NCBI GenBank assembly: GCA_030043155.1 | Contig: JASHYE010000264.1 | Location: 1 to 6,967, forward strand | Direction of reading: 5' to 3' | DNA from: Candidatus Acidiferrales bacterium | GTDB taxonomy: Bacteria; Acidobacteriota; Terriglobia; Acidoferrales; UBA7541 | Length of the DNA stretch: 6,967 nucleotides | In this document: piece by piece, positions 1 to 6,967 of the stretch | Numbering within the stretch: the stretch's first letter is position 1 | How the letters are laid out: each line of letters opens with the position of its first letter | Made by a program: the position numbers and the translations under genes | Notes under the pieces: model-generated | Seen by the model: the letters and a program-made list of their open reading frames with translations, nothing else | Databases searched by the model: none | What the model was told of the DNA's origin: nothing

Positions 1-267
1 TTCATCTGCTGCGATCACGAGCAACACAATGTCGATTCCACCCGCGCCTGCCAGCATGTTTCGAACGAACTTTTCGTGGCCTGGCACGTCGACGAAGCCC
101 AGTTTCACGTCATCCAAGTCAAGAAACGCGTATCCCAGATCGATGGTAATTCCACGGCGCTTCTCCTCCTCGAGCCGATCAGGATGCGTGCCTGTGAGCG
201 CCTCCACCAGGGCGGATTTTCCGTGATCGATGTGTCCAGCGGTCCCGACAATGACGTGTTTTGCCAA
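1..267 (-). CDS. selB: Selenocysteine-specific translation elongation factor SelB, N-terminal part (runs off left edge)
   Basis: SelB is the GTPase that carries selenocysteyl-tRNA to the ribosome at UGA codons marked by a SECIS hairpin. Only the first 89 codons are present. They encode the start of a translational GTPase domain: P-loop GHIDHGKS (residues 11-18), G2 motif RGIT (38-41) and G3 motif DVPG (60-63). The stretch [19 protein letters not shown] (30-48) separates SelB from EF-Tu and IF2, because EF-Tu lacks the [14 protein letters not shown] pattern. The start is a TTG codon at 267-265. The protein begins [16 protein letters not shown], as SelB proteins usually do, and a GAAAGG ribosome site sits 6 nt upstream. 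The gene follows xerC on the same strand after 80 bp without an obvious terminator, so it may be read through from that operon. The remaining GTPase domains and the C-terminal winged helices that bind SECIS lie outside the window. Identity is firm; operon membership is inferred. Confidence 0.93.
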   Translation of the reverse strand, partial: MAKHVIVGTAGHIDHGKSALVEALTGTHPDRLEEEKRRGITIDLGYAFLDLDDVKLGFVDVPGHEKFVRNMLAGAGGIDIVLLVIAADE

Positions 268-273
268 TGTTCG

Positions 274-279
274 CCTTTC
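274..279 (-). promoter_or_regulatory. Ribosome binding site of selB
   Basis: On the minus strand the hexamer GAAAGG lies 6 nt before the TTG codon at 267-265. It is a good Shine-Dalgarno match at normal spacing. It is what decides the non-ATG start, since no ATG, GTG or TTG in the same frame lies close upstream and the protein start matches the family. Confidence 0.6.
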
Positions 280-347
280 ACGTACTGGATGCGGAAAAAG
301 CAGATGTGATGCTAACCCGACCGCCTTGGGGTAACGAAGAAGGGATT

Positions 348-1325
348 TTACGCGTGCGGATGCGCTTTGCCGTAGACGCTGGTCAGCTGTTGAATCGTCG
401 CATGGGTGTATCGTTGCGTCGAGGAAAGCGACGCATGGCCTAATAGTTCTTGTATGGTGCGAAGATCGGCGCCGTCGGCCAGCAAGTGGGTGGCAAAGGC
501 ATGCCGCAACGAATGCGGGTGCAGATCCAGATTTTGCGTAAGCAGCCTCGAATATTTTCGAACTATATTGAACACCGCGCGATTCGTCAGCCGGCCACCG
601 CGCTGGTTCAGAAATACCGCTTGATTCCGTGCGGATTTACTGCGTTTCACAATGTTCTGCCTTAGCGGCCAGTATTGCTCCAGCGCCTCCCGTACCTTTT
701 TCCCATAAGGCACAACGCGTTCCTTGCGCCTTTTACCATAGACATAAATTGTTTCCTCGCCCGCGTCGATACTGGACATGTTGAGCCCAGTGAGTTCACT
801 CACACGCAAACCGCAACCATAGAGAACTTCCAGAATCGCACGGTCGCGCACCGTTCTATCGTTGGCCGCCGAATTTATACTTGTGGCTTTGCGATGCAAA
901 CGCTTCCGTTGGGACATTGCCTGCGCAACATTCTCGGAGATCATGGAATCCAGCAGATTCTTCATTTCTTCCGGCGTGGAAACCTGCGGCACGCGTTTCG
1001 GCAGCTTGGGACGCGAAACAAGAGCGGCAGGATCTTTCTTTAACGCATGCTCCCGTACACAATAGCGAAAGAAAGAGCGTATGGCTGCCAGTTTTCGCGC
1101 AATCGACGATTTCTGAAGCCCGCGGTCATATAGATCGCTTACAAATTCGCGCACAACCAGGTGATCAATCGCTTCCAGCGCCATGGGCGCCTCACCGGGA
1201 GGAGTGAGATAGCCGAGAAACTGCTCCAGATCTATTTTGTAGTTCTCAGTTGTCTTTGACGAAGCGTTCCGGACGTACTTCAGGTAGTGAAGAAACTTTG
1301 TAATTGCTGCTTCGATGGTGACCAT
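348..1325 (-). CDS. xerC: Site-specific tyrosine recombinase XerC
   Basis: XerC works with XerD at the chromosomal dif site to resolve chromosome dimers. The 325-residue protein has an N-terminal SAM-like core-binding domain (about 5-105) and a catalytic domain (about 155-320). All six catalytic positions are visible: R174 (in GLRVSEL), K198 (in YGKRRKER), H271 and R274 (in HSLRH), H297 (in LLGH) and nucleophile Y306 (in QRYTH). The ending VYGKAHPHA is typical of XerC. The linker at about 130-158 (basic, with QRKRLHRK) is some 25 residues longer than in E. coli XerC/XerD, whose length is about 298. The ATG at 1325-1323 lies 11 bp after the topA stop codon with no clear Shine-Dalgarno sequence, so translation is probably coupled to topA. 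XerD, XerH or an integrase are less likely given the operon context and C terminus, but XerC versus XerD cannot be settled by motifs alone. Confidence 0.9.
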   Translation of the reverse strand: MVTIEAAITKFLHYLKYVRNASSKTTENYKIDLEQFLGYLTPPGEAPMALEAIDHLVVREFVSDLYDRGLQKSSIARKLAAIRSFFRYCVREHALKKDPAALVSRPKLPKRVPQVSTPEEMKNLLDSMISENVAQAMSQRKRLHRKATSINSAANDRTVRDRAILEVLYGCGLRVSELTGLNMSSIDAGEETIYVYGKRRKERVVPYGKKVREALEQYWPLRQNIVKRSKSARNQAVFLNQRGGRLTNRAVFNIVRKYSRLLTQNLDLHPHSLRHAFATHLLADGADLRTIQELLGHASLSSTQRYTHATIQQLTSVYGKAHPHA

Positions 1326-1336
1326 GGCAGCGTGCG

Positions 1337-3934
1337 CTACGTCTTGGTCACAACCGCGACCGGCTCACTGCTTTCGGCGGGTGTTTCTTCCTGTACCTGG
1401 ACTTCCCAATCGCATCCTTCTTTGAGGCACGATCGAAAAACTCCCTGCTTCGTCCTTTTCAGCACAATAAAGTGAGCGCCGCACTTAGGGCACGGTTCGG
1501 CAATCGGTTCGTATGGTGTGGTGAAATCGCAATCCGGATAGCGGCTGCAGCCGTAGAAAATCCTTCCACGTCCTCGGCCTTTCGCCGTTCCACGGCGCAC
1601 AAATTCTCCCTCGCTGCACTTCGGGCACTTTATGCCGAGAGTGATTGGGCGCGTGTACTTGCACTTAGGATATTTCGAGCAACCGATAAACTCTCCAAAG
1701 CGGCCGTGGCGTTTCAGCAGTTGCTCTCCGCATTGCGGGCACTTTTCATCCAGAGGCTCGTCCGGCTGTCGCGCTTTTCGGGTGCCTGCGGCCAGACGCC
1801 GCGTTGTCTTGCAATCGGGATATCCGGAGCACGCCAGAAATGCGCCAAAGCGCCCGCGCTTGATCACCATTTCGCGTCCGCAGTTGTGGCAGTACTCGAC
1901 CGTATTAGCGCCTTCGACTTCTTCACTGGCATCCGCGATGTCGCGGATGTAGTCACAATCCGGATAACGTTCGCATCCGAGGAAAAAGCCATGCCGGCTG
2001 ATGCGCTCCAGAAGCTTTCCCTTCCCGCATTTGGGACAAATCTCATCGGTAGGAATGCCGGCTTTGTAAGACTCCATTTCACCTTCGGCTTTTTCCAGGT
2101 CGTCCTCAAAATGCTTCCAGAACACTTTGACTGATTTTCGCCACGGAAGTTTTCCTTCTTCGATTTCGTCGAGTTCATCCTCCAGCCGTGCCGTGAAACC
2201 CACATCAAAAATATCTTCGAAGCTTTTGACCAGCAGGTCGCTGACTTTTTCTCCGAGCAGAGTTGGCGTGAATCGTCCCTGATCTTTGGTGACGTATTCG
2301 CGCTCCACGATCGTTGAAATAATCGCGGCGTAGGTGGAAGGTCGCCCGATGCCTTTATCCTCGAGCTCCTTGACTAGAGTCGCTTCGGTGTAACGCGGCG
2401 GCGGTTCGGTGAAGTGCTGCTCCGGCCGCATCTTTTCGAGCCGCAGCTTTTCGCCTTCCGAAACGCGCGGGAGCGTGCGTCCTTCGGCGTCCGAATCATC
2501 TTCCACGGGAGCCGCAGCGCCAGCCGCGTCCGTGGATTCTCCCTTGTCCTCATCCTCACGCGACGCGGAGTAGGCCGCGAGATAGCCATCGAACTTCATC
2601 ACCGAGCCGCTCGCTCGGAAGGTGTAATCCCCGGCGGCAATGTCGATCGTTGTTTGGTCAAAAACCGCGGGAACCATCTGCGAACCCACGAACCGCTGCC
2701 AGATTAGCTGGTACAGCTTGAACATATCTTCGTCCAGGAAGCGTTTCACATCCTCAGGCGAGCGTGTTACGTCGGTGGGACGGATTGCCTCGTGCGCTTC
2801 CTGCGCCTGCTTCTTGGATTTGAAGAAGTTCGGCTTCTCCGGGAGATAATTTGCGCCATAACTGGAACTCACAAATTCGCGTACCTGTGCAATGGCATCG
2901 CTCGACACGTTGACGGAGTCGGTTCGCATATACGTGATCAGCGCAACTGAACCCTCATCTCCCAGATCGACGCCCTCATACAGGCGCTGCGCGAGCGTCA
3001 TTGTCCGCTTGGCGGAGAAGCGCAGGCGGTTGTAGGAAGCCTGCTGGAGCTTGGAAGTCGTGAACGGCGGAGGAGCCCAGCGCCGCTTTTCTTTCTGCGT
3101 GACGCTCGAAACTTGCCAAGAGGCTCGCTCGACCGAGTCGACAATCTCCTTGGCTTTTTCCTCGTTGGATACTTCGATTTCTTCGCCCTTATAGCGCCAC
3201 AGTTTTGCTTCAAACGCGGGCTTTTCGGCGCCCTCAAGCAACGCATGAATCGTCCAATATTCTTTGGGATTGAATGCGCGGATTTCGCGTTCTCTCTCGA
3301 CGATCAGGCGCAGCGCCACGGTCTGCACTCGGCCAGCCGAAAGGCCGCGCCGGACTTTGTCCCAGAGCAGCGGCGAAATTTTGTAGCCGACCAGCCGATC
3401 GAGCACGCGGCGGGCTTGCTGGGCATCGACAAGATTCGTGTTCAGCGTGCCGGCGTGTTCAAACGAAGCCTTAATCGCTTTCGGCGTGATTTCGTGGAAC
3501 ATAACCCGGAATACTTTTCGCCGATCCACTTTATTTCGGCTGGACCTGACCTTCTTACCCTCCGCCTTCTTGGTCTTCTTCGGAGCCTTGCCATTGCCGT
3601 TTGTATTCTCTTCCGGCTCGACGGCGATTTCCGTTCCGGTAAGGAATTCAACCAGATGTGCGCCAATGGCTTCGCCTTCGCGATCCGGGTCGGTCGCAAC
3701 ATAGATCGCATCCGCTTCCTTGCCCAGCTTTTTCAGCTCATTGAGAATTTTGGATTTTCCGGGGAGGACCGTGTATGTTGGTTCGAAGTCCTTCTCTACG
3801 GCTATGCCCAATTCCTTTTTGGGCAAATCCTTCACGTGGCCGTATGACGCGCGCACAGCGTAGTTCCGGCCTAGATATTTATTGATCGTTTTCGCTTTGG
3901 CCGGCGATTCCACGATCACCAAAGAACGAGCCAT
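1337..3934 (-). CDS. topA: DNA topoisomerase I (type IA), five C-terminal zinc ribbons
   Basis: The enzyme relaxes negative supercoils by passing a strand through a transient single-strand break held by a 5'-phosphotyrosine. The protein has 865 residues. A Toprim domain occupies about 1-155, with E9 in VIVESPAKA and the acidic metal site TDPDREGE (D82, D84, E86). The type IA core follows, with nucleophile Y335 in ITYMRTDS and the GIGRPSTYA motif (528-536). Five four-cysteine zinc ribbons then follow: C633/636/654/660, C682/685/702/708, C732/735/752/758, C770/773/796/802 and C815/818/836/841. E. coli TopA has three complete C4 ribbons. Two low-complexity insertions stand out: a lysine-rich one at about 106-140 inside Toprim and an acidic one at about 457-487. 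The ATG at 3934-3932 fits MARSLVIVESPAKA; a purine-rich GGAAGGAAG lies 11 nt upstream and AGGA lies very close. It starts 39 bp after dprA and ends 11 bp before xerC, which suggests one transcript. Confidence 0.97.
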   Translation of the reverse strand: MARSLVIVESPAKAKTINKYLGRNYAVRASYGHVKDLPKKELGIAVEKDFEPTYTVLPGKSKILNELKKLGKEADAIYVATDPDREGEAIGAHLVEFLTGTEIAVEPEENTNGNGKAPKKTKKAEGKKVRSSRNKVDRRKVFRVMFHEITPKAIKASFEHAGTLNTNLVDAQQARRVLDRLVGYKISPLLWDKVRRGLSAGRVQTVALRLIVEREREIRAFNPKEYWTIHALLEGAEKPAFEAKLWRYKGEEIEVSNEEKAKEIVDSVERASWQVSSVTQKEKRRWAPPPFTTSKLQQASYNRLRFSAKRTMTLAQRLYEGVDLGDEGSVALITYMRTDSVNVSSDAIAQVREFVSSSYGANYLPEKPNFFKSKKQAQEAHEAIRPTDVTRSPEDVKRFLDEDMFKLYQLIWQRFVGSQMVPAVFDQTTIDIAAGDYTFRASGSVMKFDGYLAAYSASREDEDKGESTDAAGAAAPVEDDSDAEGRTLPRVSEGEKLRLEKMRPEQHFTEPPPRYTEATLVKELEDKGIGRPSTYAAIISTIVEREYVTKDQGRFTPTLLGEKVSDLLVKSFEDIFDVGFTARLEDELDEIEEGKLPWRKSVKVFWKHFEDDLEKAEGEMESYKAGIPTDEICPKCGKGKLLERISRHGFFLGCERYPDCDYIRDIADASEEVEGANTVEYCHNCGREMVIKRGRFGAFLACSGYPDCKTTRRLAAGTRKARQPDEPLDEKCPQCGEQLLKRHGRFGEFIGCSKYPKCKYTRPITLGIKCPKCSEGEFVRRGTAKGRGRGRIFYGCSRYPDCDFTTPYEPIAEPCPKCGAHFIVLKRTKQGVFRSCLKEGCDWEVQVQEETPAESSEPVAVVTKT

Positions 3935-3973
3935 ATTCCTGAAATCTTCCTTCCGCTCTCGCTGCCTTGCGAC

Positions 3974-5098
3974 TCAGAGCATCACTTTCAAAAATTGCTT
4001 TCCTGGCAGCTGTTGCACAAGACCTTTCATTTCCAATTCAAAAAGCGCCGAAAGCACTTCCGAAGAGTTCATCTTCGACTCTTCAACAAGTTGATCCACG
4101 TGCTTCGATGTGTCCACGGCCAACAGGGCATAAAGCGTCTTTTCCGCTGGCGCGAGACCCCCTTCAACAAGCGATGCCCGCTCGTCGCCGTTCGTTGTCT
4201 CTACTGGCAGCAGCTCGGCGCGCACCGATGTCGGCAACTCCTCCACAACGTCTTCCCAGCTGGCCACCAGCTTCGCCCCCTGCTTGATCAACTGATGTGG
4301 CCCAAAGCTTGCCGGCTGAGTTGCGTTCCCCGGGACGGCGAAGACCTCACGTCCCGAGTCCATGGCCAGCCTGGCCGTAATCAGCGAGCCCGAGTACTGC
4401 GCCCCTTCCACCACCACCACTCCGCGCGCCATTCCCGCAATAATTCTGTTCCGTATCGGGAAATTCTGCGGGGCCGGAAACGTTCCCATAGGGAACTCCG
4501 ATATAATCGCCCCTCGCTCCTCGATTTCAGCAAAAATCTTTCGGTTCTCTTTCGGATAAATAACGTCTGCTCCGCAGCCAAGCACCCCCACCGTAGCCCC
4601 TTGTACTGAACCCAAAGCTCCTTTGTGCGCGGTCGCGTCGATTCCACGTGCCAGTCCGCTCACAATGACCAAGCCTCGCGCCGCCAAATCACGCGCAAGC
4701 CTCTGCGCCATTTGATTCCCGTAAGGTGTAGGGCGTCGCGTGCCAACAATCGCAATCGCGTGGCGATTCAGAAGCTCCGCGTTTCCTTTGACATACAGAA
4801 GCGGCGGCGGATCATAGATCTCGCGCAGCGTCTGGGGATACATGGGTTCGTCCCACGTAAGCAGCCGGCATTTTGCTGTTTCGGCCTGGGCGAGTTGCTT
4901 CGCCGCCGCGCTCATCGAGTGGCGCGAAACGATAGCCTGAGCCACCGCTGCAGGAATCTGCGCTTCCAAGGCTGTCAGCGAAGCATGGAAGATCGCCTCT
5001 GGACTGCCAAATTCACGAAGCAGCTTGCCCGTAAGACGCGCACCCAAGCCAGGTGTGAGCGCGAGCGCCAACCATCCCAAGTATTGGTCTGGACCCAT
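3974..5098 (-). CDS. dprA: DNA-processing protein DprA (Smf)
   Basis: DprA binds incoming single-stranded DNA during natural transformation, shields it and loads RecA. The 374-residue product has the standard full-length layout: an N-terminal helix-hairpin-helix/SAM-like part (about 1-70, with TPGLGARLTGKLL), the Rossmann-like DprA core (about 80-290) and a C-terminal winged helix of the DprA_WH type (about 312-374). Core hallmarks are IVGTRRPTPYG (117-127), SGLARGIDATAHKGAL (147-162), FPIRNRIIAGMA (213-224), SGSLITARLA (236-245) and VFAVPGN (252-258). The start is the ATG at 5098-5096. An in-frame TAA lies only three codons upstream, so no earlier start is possible, and AAGG sits 3 nt before it. 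It is the first gene of the dprA-topA-xerC run. DprA is widespread in bacteria not known to be competent, so it does not prove competence here. Confidence 0.97.
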   Translation of the reverse strand: MGPDQYLGWLALALTPGLGARLTGKLLREFGSPEAIFHASLTALEAQIPAAVAQAIVSRHSMSAAAKQLAQAETAKCRLLTWDEPMYPQTLREIYDPPPLLYVKGNAELLNRHAIAIVGTRRPTPYGNQMAQRLARDLAARGLVIVSGLARGIDATAHKGALGSVQGATVGVLGCGADVIYPKENRKIFAEIEERGAIISEFPMGTFPAPQNFPIRNRIIAGMARGVVVVEGAQYSGSLITARLAMDSGREVFAVPGNATQPASFGPHQLIKQGAKLVASWEDVVEELPTSVRAELLPVETTNGDERASLVEGGLAPAEKTLYALLAVDTSKHVDQLVEESKMNSSEVLSALFELEMKGLVQQLPGKQFLKVML

Positions 5099-5179
5099 TG
5101 GCCTTGATTATCCGCGCGTGAGGGTACGCAGGCTGCGGCGCTGTTGTCAAGTCAGGAACTGCCAATTATGTTAACAGAC
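5099..5179 (-). other. Spacer between the metalloprotease and dprA
   Basis: This 81-bp spacer separates the TAA of the metalloprotease from the ATG of dprA. It holds the predicted dprA promoter described separately. I see no GC-rich hairpin followed by a T run, so no intrinsic terminator for the metalloprotease can be called, and some read-through into dprA is possible. Confidence 0.5.
5121..5150 (-). promoter_or_regulatory. Predicted sigma-70-type promoter of the dprA-topA-xerC operon
   Basis: On the minus strand a perfect TTGACA (5150-5145) is followed after 18 bp by TACCCT (5126-5121). The second box matches the consensus TATAAT at its three most conserved positions (T1, A2, T6). Transcription would start around 5113-5115, giving a leader of only about 16 nt before the dprA ATG, with AAGG (5105-5102) inside it. 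The site lies in the only spacer between the metalloprotease and dprA, where a promoter is expected. The -35 is convincing and the -10 is weak, so this is a prediction from sequence only. Confidence 0.5.
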
Positions 5180-6733
5180 TTATTCCCAGCCGTCATCTCC
5201 AATGGGATCGCCCGCGGGCGGCGCAGGCGGATGCGCCAGATGAACCGCCGCCGGATTCTTCTCAAAAGCATCAATTTCGTGCGCTGCATAGAAGAGCTCC
5301 GCCTGTCGGCTGTCGCCCGATGACATCTGAAGCTGACCTTCCATCCACTTTTTCAGTTGTTCGAGCTTCAGCAGCGCAATCGCGCGCGTTTGCGGCGCGG
5401 CCTGGGGATCGGCGGCGAGAGAAATCATATTGTCGAGCACAACCGCATTCACGCTTTGCTGGACTTCTCCGTCGTATCCGCTCTCCTGAGATTTTTTCCA
5501 TGTGGCGTTTAGCACATCGTCCACAAGCTCGCTAAACCCGGGATAACTCGCGTCGCGCGCGTGGTATTCAATCATGCGTTGGTCGCGATTTGGCTCAAAC
5601 AGCAGGCTTGAGATGATTTCCGTCGCCGCTTCCGCGGGAGCCAGTGAATCGAATGCCGGAGAGGTGCGCCGCGCGAAATTTTCCTGGGAAGAATCGTATT
5701 CTGGCGGACGTGGCGGGATCTGTTTCAACAGCGACTCCGGGAGCGCAAGCACCGACGGCTGCAGGGTATCCAAAACAGCTGCAATTGCGGCGCGCTGCTC
5801 ATCTCCGGGAACGATCTCAGGCCCTCCCTGCGCACCGCCGCGCAGATCGAACGAATAATTCAAGCCCCCGATCATCTTCGAGACTGCGCTCACTTGATAG
5901 CGGTGATAGAGATAAATCGGCACGAGAACGTCTTCCAGAGTTGCCATCGGAGCATCCGGCCGTATCGCGTCCTGCGAAAATCGCTTCAGCGCAGCGGCGC
6001 GAACGGCCATCACCTGCTTCAAGCCGTCAAGATCATTGCTTCCTACATCCCAAAGGTGTGCAACCGGGCTAGCTGACCCAAGCGGGCGTGCGTCCTGGTC
6101 GGTCAGATAGAGTTGGCCCTTGGAAAACGCGTCGTCCAGAATTTTATCGAGCGCCTGTCGCTCATTCGTGCCGTCTGGAAATTGGCGATAACCATAGTTG
6201 ATCGCGACCTTGTCCCATGTGCCGATGCCAGTTGCGTATGCGCCAGAAACGTCCGGCGCTCCATCCGCGCCAATTGTGACCAGTGGCGCGGGATAATCCA
6301 TCACCGAACTGCGGTTCACGATGCTGCCTGCGAAATTGTGCATCAATCCCAGCGTGTGGCCCGTCTCGTGCGCGGCTAACTGGCGGATGCGCGCGAGCGC
6401 CATTTCGTTCGCCTTACGCAATGCGCCGGGATCGTTTCCGAAAGGATCGAGCAGCCCTCGCGCAATCAGAAACACCTGCCTCACGCGCAGCGCGTCCAGA
6501 TTCACGTGCCCATTGATGATTTCGCCCGTTCTCGGATCCGCAATTGCCGAGCCATACGACCATCCGCGCGTGAACCGCGGCACCCACTCAATCACGTTGT
6601 AGCGAACATCCATCGGATCCACGCCTTCGGGCAGCAGCTTCACCTGAAATGCATCCTTGAAGCCTGCCGCCGTGAAAGCTTGATTCCACCAGCTCGCCCC
6701 TTCCATCAGCGCAGACCGCAATGGCTCCGGTAC
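5180..6733 (-). pseudogene. Zinc metalloprotease of the DUF5117/DUF4953 (met-zincin) type, catalytic C-terminal segment after a frameshift
   Basis: This frame carries the catalytic half of a large, probably exported, zinc-dependent protease; its substrate is unknown. Counting from the TTG at 6721-6719 as residue 1, the zinc site HETGHTLGLMH covers 118-128 (HExxHxxGxxH, E119 as general base; bases 6370-6338). The Met-turn SVMDYP follows at 139-144. Before it lie WWNQAFTAAGFKDAF (11-25), PMDVRYNVIEWV (36-47) and TRGWSYG (51-57), which I recognise as conserved in this family. About 370 mostly helical residues follow, ending DDGWE and TAA. The coding similarity extends upstream of any start codon to the VPEP codons at 6733-6722, where it should join the DRA of the preceding frame. 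One base appears to be missing there. The TTG at 6721 and ATG at 6706-6704 are therefore not the original start. It may be a true pseudogene, a sequencing error, or a split gene. Confidence 0.8.
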
Positions 6734-6967
6734 GCGCGGTCTACGTAATAAACAAGCGGCTGGACAGCCTCACTCAGCGCTGCCGACGGATCTTTCTTTT
6801 CGAGACGCCAGTGAACGATATAGCGCTTGTGAATCGACTCGTCTACCGGAGTCGCGAAGTCCATGTACTGCATCGCGAAAAATCCCGAGCGCGGGTCGTA
6901 TTCGCGCATATGAAACCCCGGCGGCGGTGCTTGAACGAAAGAATGGTGGGTATGCACTGTGATGGAC
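6706..6967 (-). pseudogene. Same metalloprotease gene, upstream segment in another frame (5' end outside window)
   Basis: This frame is open from the right edge of the window to a TGA at 6708-6706. The part down to 6733 is the natural upstream neighbour of the catalytic segment: VHTHHSFVQAPPPGFHMREY, then DPRSGFF, TPVDESIHKRYIVHWRLEKK, DPSAALSE, and VYYVDRA. This matches the DUF5117-to-catalytic-domain region of the family, where VYYxDRxxPEPxRSALxEGA is continuous. After DRA the frame reads nine unrelated residues (YRSHCGLR and stop), so these are an out-of-frame tail. The GTG at 6957-6955 is not taken as a start, because coding sequence continues upstream to the window edge (S-I-T before it). 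The signal peptide and DUF5118-like part expected in such proteins lie outside the window. Confidence 0.75.

Noticed and set aside
268..347. Possible terminator or tRNA-Sec gene between xerC and selB
   Set aside because: The best pairing (ACCC with GGGT around a 10-nt loop) is too weak and has no T run directly after it. An 80-bp gap is too short for a tRNA-Sec gene of about 95 nt, and no tRNA arms were found.
1472..2134. Long plus-strand open frame (220 codons) opposite topA
   Set aside because: It lies wholly inside the strongly conserved zinc-ribbon part of topA on the other strand, has no recognisable domain, and is the expected shadow of codon bias in GC-rich DNA.
3113..3847. Long plus-strand open frame (244 codons) opposite the N-terminal half of topA
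   Set aside because: It is antisense to the conserved Toprim and core region with no recognisable motif; treated as a shadow frame.
5107..5112. GATAAT on the minus strand as the -10 box for dprA
   Set aside because: It is 32 bp from the TTGACA and only 8 nt before the ATG, so transcription would begin at or within the start codon. TACCCT at 18 bp spacing fits better.
6706..6708. The TGA ending the upstream protease frame as a selenocysteine codon, tempting because selB is in the window
   Set aside because: Family similarity leaves this frame at 6733, before the TGA, and continues in another frame. Reading through the TGA would not restore the protein, and no SECIS-like hairpin is evident.
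6728..6745. Programmed -1 ribosomal frameshift joining the two protease frames
   Set aside because: A -1 slip at the GCG codon would give the right product, but the site CGC GCG TAC is not an X-XXY-YYZ slippery heptamer. A simple indel explains it better.

Overview
The window reads as ordinary chromosomal DNA of moderately high GC from a bacterium that is most likely an acidobacterium. This placement is an inference. It rests on the large DUF5117/DUF4953-type secreted zinc metalloprotease, a family I associate with Acidobacteriota and Bacteroidota, on the dprA-topA-xerC order, and on the style of the TopA and XerC insertions. No marker in the window fixes the taxonomy. Every gene I can support lies on the minus strand, so transcription runs from right to left.

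Layout in the direction of transcription: (1) 6967 to 5180 holds a zinc metalloprotease whose 5' end lies outside the window and whose reading frame is broken once, near 6733-6738. (2) 5179 to 5099 is an 81-bp spacer with a good TTGACA -35 box and a plausible -10, the likely promoter of the next genes. (3) 5098 to 348 is a tight set of three: dprA (DNA processing, RecA loading), topA (topoisomerase I) and xerC (dimer-resolving tyrosine recombinase). The gaps are 39 and 11 bp, so they are probably one operon. (4) After an 80-bp gap with no visible terminator, selB (selenocysteine elongation factor) starts at a TTG codon at 267 and runs off the left edge.

The middle genes share a DNA-maintenance theme: DprA protects incoming single strands and loads RecA, TopA relaxes negative supercoils, and XerC resolves chromosome dimers. 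The order resembles the smf-topA-trmFO-codV-clpQ-clpY-codY cluster of Bacillus, but trmFO is absent between topA and xerC, and selB follows xerC where hslV/clpQ often sits. SelB implies that the organism makes selenoproteins, but no selenoprotein gene or tRNA-Sec is visible here.

The most noteworthy item is the single-base frame break in the metalloprotease. It leaves two reading frames that meet at a TGATG stop/start overlap. I see no CRISPR array, insertion sequence, phage remnant, RNA gene or defence system, and I do not claim a new biological system. No stretch longer than about 80 bp lacks a gene.
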